Notes under the pieces: model-generated | The model's input: only the letters and a program-made list of their open reading frames with translations | Database searches by the model: none | What the model was told of the DNA's origin: nothing | Assembly (NCBI GenBank): GCA_025765615.1 | Contig: JAIVFJ010000176.1 | Location: 62,001-126,000 of the forward strand | Reading direction: 5' to 3' | DNA: 64,000 nt | Source of the DNA: Zopfochytrium polystomum | Lineage: Eukaryota; Chytridiomycota; Chytridiomycetes; Chytridiales; Chytridiaceae | Translations under genes and position numbers: made by a program | In this document: in pieces, positions 36,605 to 47,803 of the stretch | Numbering within the stretch: position 1 is the first letter of the stretch | Layout of the letters: each line of letters opens with the position of its first letter

Positions 36605-37400
36605 AGAACTGAGCACCACCGCGACTAACGCGTCCGACCAGATCGCTCTCATCAACGAGTACCTCACCGGTCCGCCCGCCGTCGAGCTTGTCCGCCAAAT
36701 CGGCCTCGTCCAGCGCCAAAGGGCACGTCCCGCCGCCGACGCCCATGCCCACCCTTTTGCGCATCCTCGACAACGCTTCCGGCATCGGCACCCTCGTCTT
36801 CCGCGCTCTGATCCCCAACCTCCCCGCCGACCAAATCGCCTCCATCACCGCCGACGATCTCGACGAAAACTACCTCGCCGTCCTCCGCCGCCGCGTTCCC
36901 AAGGACCTCGCCACAAAGATCCACGCCGCCCGCCTCGACCAGCAGTCCCCCGGCCTCGAAAGCGACCACTTTGACTACGTCTTCAACAACTTTGGCGTCT
37001 TCTTCGCCCCGAGCGACGAAACCGTGCCGCGCGAAACCCTCCGCATGCTCAAGCCCGCCTCCGGCGTCGCCGGTTTCACCTCGTGGAACAAGATCTCCTG
37101 GTGGACCGACGTCCTCCTCCCGGCCTTGAAAAAGCACCTCCCCGACGCCCCACCACTCCCCGACCCAAAGGCCCTGTTCCCCGGCCAGGTTTGGTTCGAA
37201 CCCGACAGCGCCGCTCAGAGGCTGCGTGACGCTGGCTTTGTTGACGTTCACAGCATCGTCTATGGCTTCGTCCCCGACGTCTACCCCAGGACTTTGCCCT
37301 GGCCTGCGCGCTCTTGGCAAAGAGCATCGCCGCGAGGGCGTGGCCCTCCTCGGTGGCCTGGCGATCGTGACGCGACCACGGCTATCAGACGTGGCGGCGC
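36605..37400 (+). pseudogene. SAM-dependent methyltransferase-like, frameshifted
   Basis: The N-terminal part reads SDQIALINEYLTGPPAVELV in one frame (about 36630-36755), then the sequence moves to another frame for RILDNASGIGTLVFR, the motif I of class I methyltransferases (36758 onward), followed by FDYVFNNFGVFF (motif IV-like), RMLKPASGVAGFTSWNK and a WFEPDSAAQRLRDAGFVDV segment. Near 37285 the frame shifts again (a third frame continues QDFALACALLAKSIAARAW) and soon stops. No introns explain the shifts. It is either a recently broken gene or a gene with assembly indels. It looks like the fungal secondary-metabolite-type methyltransferases; the substrate is unknown. Confidence 0.6.
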
Positions 37401-38046
37401 AGAGACGGTGCGTTCATGGTCGTTGAAGGCAGACGAGAGGTTGAAACCCATCGCAACGACTGCCACTCCGTGCAAACCTGGCTTCAGCCATTCTTTGCTC
37501 ATCACCACCATACTTGGCACCCGCTCACTCCCTTTCTTCAGCCCCCGGCTTGCGCGGGTTAGGGCTGTGCGACTTCAGAGAAACGGGTGACGAGGAAAAA
37601 CGGGAAAATTTTTTCGACCGCCCAAGGTGAGGACGTTGCTGCCATCATCGCCCACCCACCCGCCCGCCGCCCGCACCTTCCCATCCCACCCTCCCGCCTC
37701 CCATTGAAGCGATCTGGATCGATCGAGACGGAGTCTCACCGTGGTGAGACAATCGCCAGCTGCTGAGGGCGAGGACGGATTGCGATGCCTGTGGATGGAT
37801 GGCGAGTCGGCCGGTGAACGATCGATCACTTTGCGATGGTGTCTTCGGCGAGCCGCACGCCCCACAGCGCAGCCACCGCCCGCCTCCTGCCCCCTGCCGC
37901 CATTCTGCTTGCCACATATGTTCAATGCTGCCAATCATTCAGGCTCTATTCATGATCGTTTCTTCGATGGCCTCTCTCAATCCATAATATCTCTTCTTCA
38001 TTGGTCTTACACTCCTTCTTTTTCAGAATTTGTCAAAAGCACCGTC

Positions 38047-41000
38047 ATGGCAACTGCCTGGATTCCAACCTTCGAGTATGGTGGAAAAAACAAGAAGATC
38101 TCCGTTCCTGCCACCATTGGCCATGAAAATTTGCTTCAGCTTGTGGCGACCCGTTGGGGCATTGCTGCTGGAGTTTCCATTGAGTTGGTGTATGTGGACA
38201 CTGCCACTGGTGATGAGATTGTCCTTGACATGGATGATGATCTGCAGAGCCTGCTTTCTCAGATGTTTAAATGGAAAGTAAGTCTCTTTGCTCCTTTTTT
38301 TGTTGTTCTGTGGCAATTTTCCTTCTTACATCTTCCTAGGTTTATACTGTCTCAACCCCCAGTTTCACTGCCAGCCTTGCGACTGGGGTATCAGCTATGG
38401 TCAGATCAGCCCTTGACCTTCCCCGCCGTTTATTCTGGGCCCTGGCCATTTCCAAAGATGAAGATGATAGCTATGACGACAGTCTTAAAGGCAAGAAAGG
38501 TGAGATTCATGGTTCATGAAGTGTGTTGCAATTTGTGTGGCTTACCCTGTGCCTTTTCCTTTTTTTATCAGCAAATTGGATTGAGTTGATACCAGATGAT
38601 TGGGAGTGCAAGAAGTCTGTTCAGAAACATCCTTTCTTCATAAGGTCTGCTTGATAGTTGTTCAACTTGGACATAGAAAACTGACTCTTTTACCAGCTAC
38701 CGCCAGGCTTCAGAGATGGCTTTTGCAAGAAGTTTGTTTGAGAGGATGAAGATCGCCCTCTTGGAAGCTTACACTGGATCTGTCCTCACTGAGGAGTGCA
38801 GGCTAGATGGAAGACATGCTTTTTGGGATGCAGAATGCCTTGCCTTTGCCCAGAAGTGGGATGTCAACTTTATGTCTGGGCTGTTTCACTCGTCAGTCAT
38901 CATTCTGCTGTGTTCTGATGCGAGTATGAAAAGGATGCTTGAGGCTGACAAAAAGCCAGACAACTGTTTGCTTGAGGTGAGAAGTTTTTCCCATCAGCTT
39001 TCCACTCTTACACAAACCTTCAGTGGGAGCTTGCACTTCAGATGAAAGATAACGGCCACGACATTCTCCCAGTTCTTCTTTCAAGCAGGCAGGAGGCGAC
39101 CCTGAAAAATGGCAACAAGACGATAGCCTCAGTAGACTTCAGTACCTTCGATCACGAAAAGTTTCCTAACAAACCACATGCCCACCCGCTAAGTCCTGGA
39201 CTCCAAACAGTGTCAGAAACTGTGAAGATGATTTTGGAGCTTAATGGGCCAAAAGCTCATCCCGACACTGATGTCATGAAGTAAGTATTTGCACTTTTTG
39301 ATATTCCGTTCACTTTATTCTGATCATTGCAAAAAGGGTTGTGACTGAAGCCAGAGAAGTGTACAGTCGCCGCAAGGCTGAATTGAAAACTCCTAGTCCA
39401 AGCCAAGATATTTCACTTTCCAGATCTAGTTTGGCTGAATTGGAGAACTGGTTGTCTCCCCTGTCTGAATTCATGGATCTTGAGAGGGAGGCTCTCCTGA
39501 AGAATGTACTTTCTGGATCCAGGGTGTGGTTGCTCAAGAGAGTGTTCAAGTTTCTTTCTCCAGATGATCCCCCTGCGGCCAGCGCCAACAGGGTGATGTG
39601 GTTGAAAGGAGTGGCTGGAGTGGGCAAGTCTGTTATGGCAGCCATGGTCTCCAGGGAACTACAGGCGCAGGGAGTGCTTGGTGGCTTGTTCTTTTGCAAG
39701 CATGATGACAAGCGTCGCAGCAGTGCTCGAAACCTGGTCTTGACTCTTGTTTTTGGTCTTGCAAAGTTCAGTCTTCAGTATGGAGAGATTCTGCTTCAAG
39801 TCAAGCAAGACAATCCAGATATTCTGTCCAGATCTGTGTTTGAGATGATGAAAGTATTGCTTGTTCTGCCATTGAAGAAGTTAGTTGAAAGCAAGAAGCT
39901 GAATGTACCTTTGGTCCTGGTTGTGGATGCCCTGGATGAGTGTGGAGCCATTGGAAAGAGGAATGAGATCCTTGCAGTCTTTCAGGAACTGAACAGGCTG
40001 CTTCCAGTCAATGTGAAGATGCTGGTGACTGGACGCCCTGAAGTAGATATTGTGAAAGCCTTTGAGAAGATTCCATTTGAGGAGATTGAGCCAACTGCTG
40101 AAGAGAACACTCAGGACCAGGTTGATTTCACAAGGAATTATCTCAGAACCTTGAGTATGAAGCAATCTGTGATTGATGAGGGATCTGAGATTCTGGTGTC
40201 AAAGTCTGCTGGAATTTTTGTCTGGCTTGTGACTGCTTGCACTTGTTTGCAGAAATTGGAGACTGAAGAAATCACTCTTGAGCAAATTCAAGACCTTACC
40301 GAGGGTGACAAGATGGATGGAAGCATTGACTTGATGTATGACAGAATATTCAATGGCATCCTTCAGTCGATCAAAGCGAGTTTTTTGGAAAATCTTCTTT
40401 TTGCTGTGTTGTCCATCATTGTTCTTGCCTATGAACCTCTGACTGCAGCCGCCATTGTCTCTCTGATGGACAAGGAGATACCTGAAAATGTCATGAGGTG
40501 CATCCGGATGCTTGATCCTATCCTTGTGCTTGATGGTTCCACCAAGAAGATTAGGATTTTCCACAAGTCTGTTAAGGACTACCTGATAAATCCTGGAAGA
40601 TGCAAGTTGTCCCTTCAGATTGACTCGAAGAGCAGCCACTCTGAATTTGCAAGGCTGTGCATCAGTGCAATGGACAAGAATCTGAAATTTAATATGTGTG
40701 ATCTGCCATTCTCAGAATTCCATTCTGAGATTCCTGATTTTGACGAGAAAGTGCAGAAAGGAATCCCTGAGCATGTCAGATATGCAGTAAAGCACTTCTG
40801 GGAGCACTGCTTTCACTCAGGAGCCAATGGGCTATCCAAACACAGCTCAAATAATGAAAAAAATGTCCAAGAAGATGGTGATGGTGATGGTGATGGTGAT
40901 GGTGATGACAGGTGGTTTGACGCTGAGGAAGACACTCAGGACAGCAGTCTGCTTCAGCCAGGAAGTATGAAACTTCCTCCACAAAAATTTGAAGAGACCA

Positions 41001-43180
41001 CTGAAGATTTTCAAGGAGATGCATTTGAGAAGCGTGCGTCAACCACTCCATCCTATTTACTTGTTCAGACTCTTTTAGCTGAATTGCAAAAATTTCTAGT
41101 GCAACACGGCCATCACTACTTGGAAGCATGCAGCTTGCTTGGTGCACACCATTTGGTGATTCCTGCCATGACAAAGCTCCAGAGTCTTGCCACTATTCCT
41201 GAAAAGAAACGATTGTACACCCTGATGGAAGACATGAAAAGGGTTTTGCAAAAGTTTCTCATTCCACTCAGGGCATCTGCATTGCAAGTTTACTTTACTG
41301 CTGTTCCATTCTCCCCAAGTGACTCTGAATTTTTTAAAACTTTTGTTCAAAATGTGCCTGGAACTTTATCATGCCCCATAGTTGCCAAGGGGCAACCAAA
41401 ATCTTGGCCTTCCTGTTTGAATATTCTTGAGGGACACTCGGATGGTGTCTACTCTGCAGCATTCAGTCCTGATGGGCAGTTTGTTGTGTCTGGAAGTAGT
41501 GACAAGACAGTCAGAATTTGGAATGCTTCCACTGGTCAGGAGCTGCATAAGCTGGAGGGACACACTCGTGACGTCTACTCTGCAGCATTCAGTCCTGATG
41601 GGCAGTCTGTTGTGTCTGGAAGTAGTGACAAGACAGTCAGAATTTGGAATGCTTCCACTGGTCAGGAGGTGCATGAGCTGGAGGGACACACTGATTATGT
41701 CAACTCTACAGCATTCAGTCCTGATGGGCAGTTTGTTGTGTCTGGAAGTAGTGACAAGACAGTCCGAATTTGGAATGCTTCCACTGGTCAGGAGCTGCAT
41801 AAGCTGGAGGGACACACTCGTGATGTCTCCTCTGCAGCATTCAGTCCTGATGGGCAGTTTGTTGTGTCTGGAAGTTATGACGCGACAGTAAGGATTTGGA
41901 ATGCTTCCACTGGTCAGGAGCTGCATAAGCTGGAGGGACACTATGGTGTTATTTCCTCTGCAGCATTCAGTCCTGATGGGCAGTTTGTTGTGTCTGGAAG
42001 TTATGACGCGACAGTAAGGATTTGGAATGCTTCCACTGGTCAGGAGCTGCATAAGCTGGAGGGACACTATGGTGTTGTTTCCTCTGCAGCATTCAGTCCT
42101 GATGGGCAGTTTGTTGTGTCTGGAAGTTATGACGAGACAGTCAGGATTTGGAATGCTTCCACTGGTCAGGAGCTGCATAAGCTGGAGGGACACTATGGTG
42201 TTATTTCCTCTGCAGCATTCAGTCCTGATGGGCAGTTTGTTGTGTCTGGAAGTTATGACAAGACAGTCAGGATTTGGAATGCCTCCACTGGTCAGGAGCT
42301 GCATAAGCTGGAGGGACACACTCGTGATGTCTCCTCTGCAGCATTCAGTCCTGATGGGCAGTTTGTTGTGTCTGGAAGTTATGACGAGACAGTCAGGATT
42401 TGGAATGCTTCCACTGGTCAGGAGCTGCATAAGCTGGAGGGACACTTTGGTGTTGTCTCCTCTGCAGCATTCAGTCCTGATGGGCAGTTTGTTGTGTCTG
42501 GAAGTTATGACGAGACAGTCAGGATTTGGAATGCTTCCACTGGTCAGGAGCTGCATAAGCTGGAGGGACACTTTGGTGTTGTCTCCTCTGCAGCATTCAG
42601 TCCTGATGGGCAGTTTGTTGTGTCTGGAAGTTATGACGAGACAGTCAGGATTTGGAATGCTTCCACTGGTCAGGAGCTGCATAAGCTGGAGGGACACTTT
42701 GGTGTTGTCTCCTCTGCAGCATTCAGTCCTGATGGGCAGTTTGTTGTGTCTGGAAGTTATGACAAGACAGTCAGGATTTGGAATGCTTCTACTGGCCAGG
42801 AGCTGCATGAGCTGGATGGTTTTCAATTCACAATGTCTTCTGGATTTAGTGCTGATGGGCAATGTGTTGTTTTGAAGGCCAGAAATGACAAAAGAATATT
42901 TGTCAAGCTTAGAACAGCATTGCTGATGGACAGAAGCGATATCACACTCACAGGTCCAAGCCTGGCACACAATTTTAGTGCACGTAATTTGTCAGGACAG
43001 CGACTGCAGAGTGGGGAAGGGGTTCTTGAATCTGTGATAAGTGATGGTGTTTGGTTCATCTTCAATGTCACAAAAGTCTGTATCTGGCTTCCACCCGAAT
43101 TACGTGGCAGATTCCTGCTCCTCTCGAGTCGAAATATGTTTACTTTGGGTCAAGGCCCTTCTTCTATCATACAATTTTGA
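38047..43180 (+). CDS. NLR-type protein: PB1 - TIR - NACHT - WD40
   Basis: Six exons, 38047-38277, 38340-38499, 38572-38644, 38697-38976, 39024-39280 and 39337-43180, sum to 1,615 codons (1,614 residues). Residues about 5-80 form a PB1-like domain: basic YGGKNKK strand and the OPCA motif TGDEIVLDMDDDL. Residues about 150-270 form a TIR domain; splicing at 38644/38697 creates the box 1 motif FFISYRQASE, followed by FWDAECLAFAQKWDVNFMSG, SSVIILLCSD, and CLLEWELAL, where Glu248 sits where NADase TIRs have their catalytic glutamate. The NACHT ATPase has Walker A GVAGVGKS (about 425-432) and Walker B LVLVVDALDE (about 525-533), then the helical and HxxVxDYL-type segment (FHKSVKDYL). From residue 1031 eleven 42-residue WD40 repeats and one degenerate repeat follow. 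NACHT-WD40 proteins of fungi act in self/non-self recognition and cell death; the TIR and PB1 parts are unusual. The start has an upstream AG acceptor, so a 5' UTR intron is likely. Confidence 0.9.
41426..42811 (+). repeat. Eleven tandem 126-bp WD40-coding repeats
   Basis: Each 126-bp unit encodes 42 residues starting LEGH and ending TGQELHK. Units are nearly identical at DNA level; differences concentrate in codons 5-8 (for example SDGV, TRDV, TDYV, YGVI, FGVV) and codons 25 and 27 (S/Y; K/A/E). A twelfth, diverged unit follows from 42812. The near-identity implies recent duplication or gene conversion. Confidence 0.95.
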
Positions 43181-43477
43181 TGAGATAATGACTCTTTCTC
43201 TTTGATGTTCTGTGTTTGTGTATTTTTCATCATTATCAAAGGCAGCGTTGTTGAATTTTAAGAAAATAAATAGAATGATTGCTTTGGACAGTGAGAGATT
43301 GTTTGTCGTTTTGCTGCATATCGCACCCAAATACAAATAACAAATAATACTCATTTCTTTTAGAGGCTGTTTCAAGTGGAAATCCCGGGAAACTCCTACC
43401 AACGAATTTCCTGGGATAAAGAATATCCTGTTCAAAGTGGGAAAGCCGAAATACATTTTTAAACCCGCAAAACAGAC

Positions 43478-44564
43478 ATGTCAGCCACCAGCAGCACCGC
43501 CTCTTCAGTTCTCATGACACCAGGCCCGAAGAAGCGGGGACGCCCAAAGAAGGAGAAGGAGGAGGTTCCTGAAGGTGGATTTGACGATGCCAGCTGGAAC
43601 GACAACATGATTGAGTCCCTTTTGAAGAGTCGGCTCGAAACAAACAAGGACACATACCTGAATTGCAAGGACAAGAATGGCGTTGCTGCGGCGTGGATCA
43701 ACGTCGTCAAGGATGTGAACGCAGAGAATGGAGTGATCTTGTCGGTGACGCAGGTACCTACAACTGGTGCTAGCTTGATTCTAGATCTGACTGCTCTTGG
43801 TGTTTTAGGTCAAAGCAAAGTTTAAGGCGCTGAAGAAGCAGTACACCACATTGGCTGCTGCCCAACAGGCAACCGGAAATGCCAAGAAGCCACGATTGCC
43901 GGCGTGCTGGCCGCTCATGGTCAACTTCTTCAGCAGTCGAGAAGGCTTAAATGGCCAGTCATTTGGATCCTCCACAGCAGCCCAGAACTTTGTTTCAGCC
44001 AAGACCGCGAAGATGGCTGCGACTGCAACGGGAACAAATGACCCTTTTCTTCAGAATGAAGACGGAGATGGTGATGTCCCTGACCATAACTTACACAGCG
44101 CAGTTGGAGATGATGAAATGCTTGCTGACAACCCCGACCTCAAACGCCTTCGAGTCGGGGAAGCGGACCCTCCTGGCACAACATCGGACCCTCCTGGCAC
44201 AGCATCGAACTCACCGTTCCTGTCACTCTCACCATCGCCAACAGTGGTGTCTACTGCTGTGTCGTCGACAACATCGACAGGTGGCCGAGGGCGCCGCACA
44301 CCAGCTGGAAAGTCGGAAAAGCTCGACCTCCCGTCAGCTCTGTCAGACATTGGTGCCGGTTTTGAAAAGGGAATGACCCAACTTGGCGAAGCTATAAAAG
44401 TCGCTGCTGATGCTGGCGGGGGCTCATTGAGCGTCAGCAATGCAATTGAGCAGTTGGCAGTGAGGCAAGAAACTGCGCTTAAGAGGATGGCAGACAAGCA
44501 GGACGATTCTTTGAATCGCCTCGGACAGATGTTCCTACAGGCAGTCCGAGAAATGAAACAATAA
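43478..44564 (+). CDS. Harbinger Myb/SANT-like DNA-binding accessory protein
   Basis: Two exons, 43478-43753 and 43809-44564 (343 residues). The N-terminus has an AT-hook-like PKKRGRPKK, then a trihelix/Myb-SANT-like domain (WNDNMIESLLKSRL ... AAAWINVVKDVNAENG ... VKAKFKALKKQYTTLAAAQQ) that spans the intron. A Ser/Pro/Thr-rich middle and a C-terminal helical segment (AIEQLAVRQETALKRMADKQ) follow, which may mediate multimerisation. In PIF/Harbinger elements the Myb-like protein binds the subterminal DNA and brings the transposase to the nucleus. Its position inside matching inverted repeats, tail-to-tail with the transposase (6 bp apart), supports this role. Confidence 0.9.
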
Positions 44565-44570
44565 ACGCGT

Positions 44571-45899
44571 TTACTGGGCCAAATAATCTTTGATAGCATC
44601 TCGTTTCAGAATGGCCACCCGCCCAACAACGACGTTGTTTCGCTCAACAGCAACCTCTTCCTCCTCCCTTTCAACATTCTCTTGAAAAGGGATGATAGGG
44701 TAATCGTCGCGGAGGTCAATAAGGATATTATGCAGTTGGAAGCAGGCCTCCATCAACTTCGCCATATTTTGCGTTGCGGAATATTGTACATTGTCAACGA
44801 CATGGCTGTGCATGTTCAGTGGGCGCTGGAAAATCCGAAAACGACCTTTGAGAATACCGATAGCCCCCTCAATGGTGATTCTCGTCTTTGAATGCAAATA
44901 ATTGTAGTGCCGGTGATCACGGCTCATGTGCTCCTCAATCGAGTATGGGGTCATAACATGGTACATCAGAGCATAACCAGCATCAGCCAGGATGTGCCCA
45001 CCTTGAGGGAGGAGTTGATGGATTGTCTGCCCGAAGATGGAGTTGTTGAAAATCTGCTTGTCGTTTGCAGACCCTGCTCGGATGTCGTAGTCCCGAATGC
45101 GCTTGCGATGATCCACGACAAACTGCACGTTGAACGCAGGGTACGACTTGCGGCAGTACCAACCCTCAAAATCCTGGAGAAGGGCATCCATCAGAAGTTG
45201 ATAAAAAAGAAGGAGTTGGTTGCACCTTACGTGAGGCCGCTCAATCTCAAACAAGGAACCATCGATTGCAAGGTAGGCATTTGGAAACCCACAGATCGCT
45301 TGGAAACCATCCCTTGTTTTGCGCCACTCTTCTGGGGTTTTGGGTAGAGCAATCTGGGAGAACGATGAGGTGATTACATCAATCACCTCCCACAGGTAGC
45401 GAGACGCCGACGCTTTACACATCCCGAAGGCGCTTGCGGACTCTACTAGCGATCCAGAATGGCATAGATAGTGCATCGTTACTGCCGTTCGATGACGGAT
45501 GTCAAACTCTGCATTTAATTCAGGCAATGGGTGACAACGTGTCCAGTTCTGTTCGATTGCAGCTGCGATCTGGTCAAAGGAGGCGCGGCTGCAGCGGAAT
45601 TGGTCGTAATACCAGCCATTGTCGTACCGAGCATCAGATTCAACGTCAAACCACGCCGTACATCGACTGGACCACTTGTTGGTGCGAGGTGCTCGATGTG
45701 ATCGACCATCGGCCAAGGCTGCGGCTGTGGCGCTGAGTCCGAGTAGTGCAGCGCCTGAAGTAGCAGCAACAACGGCAGCGATTGTTCGCAAATTCATTGC
45801 GATTTCCTGCTTTCTTTTCCTGGGATTTGAAAAATCCACCTGCGGGAGGTGGATTTGAGAAATCCCGGAAACATTTTCCAGGATAAGATTTTCAACCAA
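44571..45899 (-). CDS. Harbinger DDE transposase (DDE_Tnp_4 type)
   Basis: The reading frame runs from 45899 (a later ATG near 45797, MNLRTIAAVV, is also possible) to 44571, about 420-440 residues. A helix-turn-helix-like region (LVESASAFGMCKASASRYL) precedes the DDE core: first Asp in LAIDGSLF, second in GHILADAGYAL, Glu in ITIEGAIGILKGRFRI. A 57-nt stretch at 45174-45230 is bounded by GTAAGG and CCAG; removing it joins IERPH to DFEGWYCRKSYPAF, the usual family sequence, so it is probably an intron although it is open in frame. The C-terminal half has the family's cysteine-histidine segment (EACFQLHNILIDLRDDYP). No inactivating mutation is seen. Confidence 0.92.
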   Translation of the reverse strand: MVENLILENVSGISQIHLPQVDFSNPRKRKQEIAMNLRTIAAVVAATSGAALLGLSATAAALADGRSHRAPRTNKWSSRCTAWFDVESDARYDNGWYYDQFRCSRASFDQIAAAIEQNWTRCHPLPELNAEFDIRHRTAVTMHYLCHSGSLVESASAFGMCKASASRYLWEVIDVITSSFSQIALPKTPEEWRKTRDGFQAICGFPNAYLAIDGSLFEIERPHVRCNQLLLFYQLLMDALLQDFEGWYCRKSYPAFNVQFVVDHRKRIRDYDIRAGSANDKQIFNNSIFGQTIHQLLPQGGHILADAGYALMYHVMTPYSIEEHMSRDHRHYNYLHSKTRITIEGAIGILKGRFRIFQRPLNMHSHVVDNVQYSATQNMAKLMEACFQLHNILIDLRDDYPIIPFQENVEREEEEVAVERNNVVVGRVAILKRDAIKDYLAQ

Positions 45900-45958
45900 T
45901 CATTTTTTGATCCTGAAAAAAAGAATTTACTGGGATCGCCACTTGAAACACCCTCTTA

Positions 45959-46546
45959 CTGATACCAAATTTATCATTTTGTTTTATTAAATAGTGATGG
46001 GTTTGAAAACATTTTCTTGTCAATTATTACATGTGCTTTTTAAGATTTTTCCATTTTCCTTTTATTCAAGGAACATTACTGTACGTCCTAATTTCAAATT
46101 AGAAATATTGCCTTTTTTTTTCAACTTCACATATATATACTCTTATCCATTCTCGCCCATTCCAGACAGCCATACCAGCTTCTTGTCCTACAATTCTTTA
46201 TACTTCTTCAATAATAATACTTATAATCCCTGCTGAATTTCTTTTTTGCATTAGTGACTCCTTTTTTTTCAAATTATTGACGCCCATTTGACCAAGAAAG
46301 TGAAGCTGATTGCCTTGAAAATGACACCTCTGGTGTCCATAAAAAAGTTTTTAAATTGTTTTTATGTTTGTGACAGTAATCCTGTTGCAGATTGCGAGAT
46401 TTCCAAGGATCTTTTCGAGCACCAGTGTGTTCTGCACGTTGGCTGTGGATCCCCTTTCCTGGAAATTTGACCAAACTGTAACTCGCGAACGGAGAAGTTG
46501 AAAAAAACGAAGTGGCAAGAGTTTTCTATGCTGCAGTATTGCACGT
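45959..46546. other. AT-rich intergenic DNA
   Basis: AT-rich, short open frames only; no gene, RNA or repeat recognised. Confidence 0.5.
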
Positions 46547-47400
46547 TTAGTTCTCCCAGCCGCTGGTCTTCCACCACTGCCTGACCGCCTCATTCGCGCG
46601 AAACAAAACAGATTGACTGTACTTTGGATCCAGCCCGCTGTCCTTCCACCACTGCCGTTCAAGCAAGTTGATTGCGTTCGCAGAGTACTGGAGTTGCAAG
46701 CCGCTGTCTTTCCACCACTGAAGCACGGCGACGACGCCCCCGGAACTGGCTAAGTCCAATGCCGTGCAAGAGTATCGCACTTGCAATCCGCTGTCCTTCG
46801 ACCACTGAAGAGCACGTCGAGGTGGCTCTTGGAGCTGGCGAGTTCCATGGCAAGATCCGAAGACCGCAATTCCAGGCCGCTGTCCTGCCACCATTGCAGC
46901 ACAGCGACGTTGCCTACGAACTTGCATTGCCCATCGCATAATCCGAGTATCGGACCGGCAAGCCGGTGTCCTTCCACCACTGAAGCACGGCGAGGTGGCC
47001 CCGGGAACTGGCGATGTCGATCGCAGAGTGCGCGTCGTACCGGCCCTCCAGCGCAACCCCGCTCTCGCTCTTCCACCACTCGAGCACCTCCGCCTGGCCG
47101 GGCACGCACGCCATCTCGACCTCGGCCTTTGCGCGGCCCTTCAGGACGTCCGGCGCCGCGTCGCGCCAACGCTGCATGACCGCGAGGCCGCCGGTCTGGA
47201 GGCCGTGGACGATCGCGAGGTCTCCACGCCGCGCGGCTGGAGGCCGTTGAGGCGGCAGTACCGCAGGAGCGCCACAGTCAGCGCCGCTGTCCTCGTTATG
47301 TTATCGCCCCCCCAAGCTGTCTGCACCTGCGGCCCTACTTGCCCGCTTTTTTTGCATTCCGACTTAAGGGACATTGCATCCAATGAGCACGGTCGTGCGG
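46547..47400 (-). pseudogene. Ankyrin-type repeat protein, several frame breaks
   Basis: Read on the minus strand, repeats with the shared pattern VLQWWKDSGL..RYS..A...AS occur at least seven times (for example VLEWWKSESG, VLQWWKDTGLPVRY, VLQWWQDSGLELR, ALQWSKDSGLQVRY, VLQWWKDSGLQLQY, RQWWKDSGLDPKY, ending RQWWKTSGWEN at 46547). This matches the ankyrin-like repeat proteins common in zoosporic fungi. An N-terminal piece (VALLRYCRLNGLQPRG ... AIVHGLQTGG) lies upstream. Continuing the repeats needs frame changes near 47225, 46935 and 46810, so this copy is disrupted or contains indel errors. Confidence 0.6.
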
Positions 47401-47803
47401 GTTTTCGAGGGACCCACCCCCCATTGCAGACAACAGCAACAAGCAGTGCTACCTTTGCAGAGGTTGCGCACACACGGCGTGCGTATGATGATGATGAAGT
47501 GCCCTCCTTGCACAGACTTTCTAATTCGCTGAAATATCTGGGCGAGAGTGGAGACTACATCAGATGATTTGATCGGGCTCGCTCGTCCAGCCAAACGACA
47601 AGGACAAAAACACAGTACAGCCGAACACGGGGTTTTGGCAAGACAAACAGCCAAAAAATTTTTTTTATTTTGTCGCGTCCAAGTTTTTGACTCGGCACCG
47701 AAAGTCCCGCAGTGGCTTGAAATAGTTCTGAGTTTCGGGATACCAAACTGGCTTACTCTCGCTTTAGTAGTCGTCCCGCTCTTCTCCTTTCTCTTTTTCG
47801 TTC

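Larger units (their letters stand above)
43363..45955. mobile_element. Complete PIF/Harbinger DNA transposon
   Basis: Terminal inverted repeats GAGG(C/G)TGTTTCAAGTGG are found at 43363 and, inverted, at 45955, with further similarity inward (ATCCC). The 3-bp target-site duplication TTA flanks both ends (43360-43362 and 45956-45958), as is typical for this superfamily. Inside are the two expected genes, convergent and almost touching: a Myb/SANT-like accessory protein (+) and a DDE transposase (-). Everything needed for movement appears intact. Confidence 0.93.

Noticed and set aside
41426..42811. Regular repeats that could suggest a CRISPR-like or satellite array
   Set aside because: The period is 126 bp, there are no unique spacers, and every unit encodes a WD40 repeat.
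41369..42970. A 533-residue minus-strand open frame with strong internal repeats
   Set aside because: It is the antisense shadow of the WD40 repeat tract; the plus-strand frame has the domain signature.
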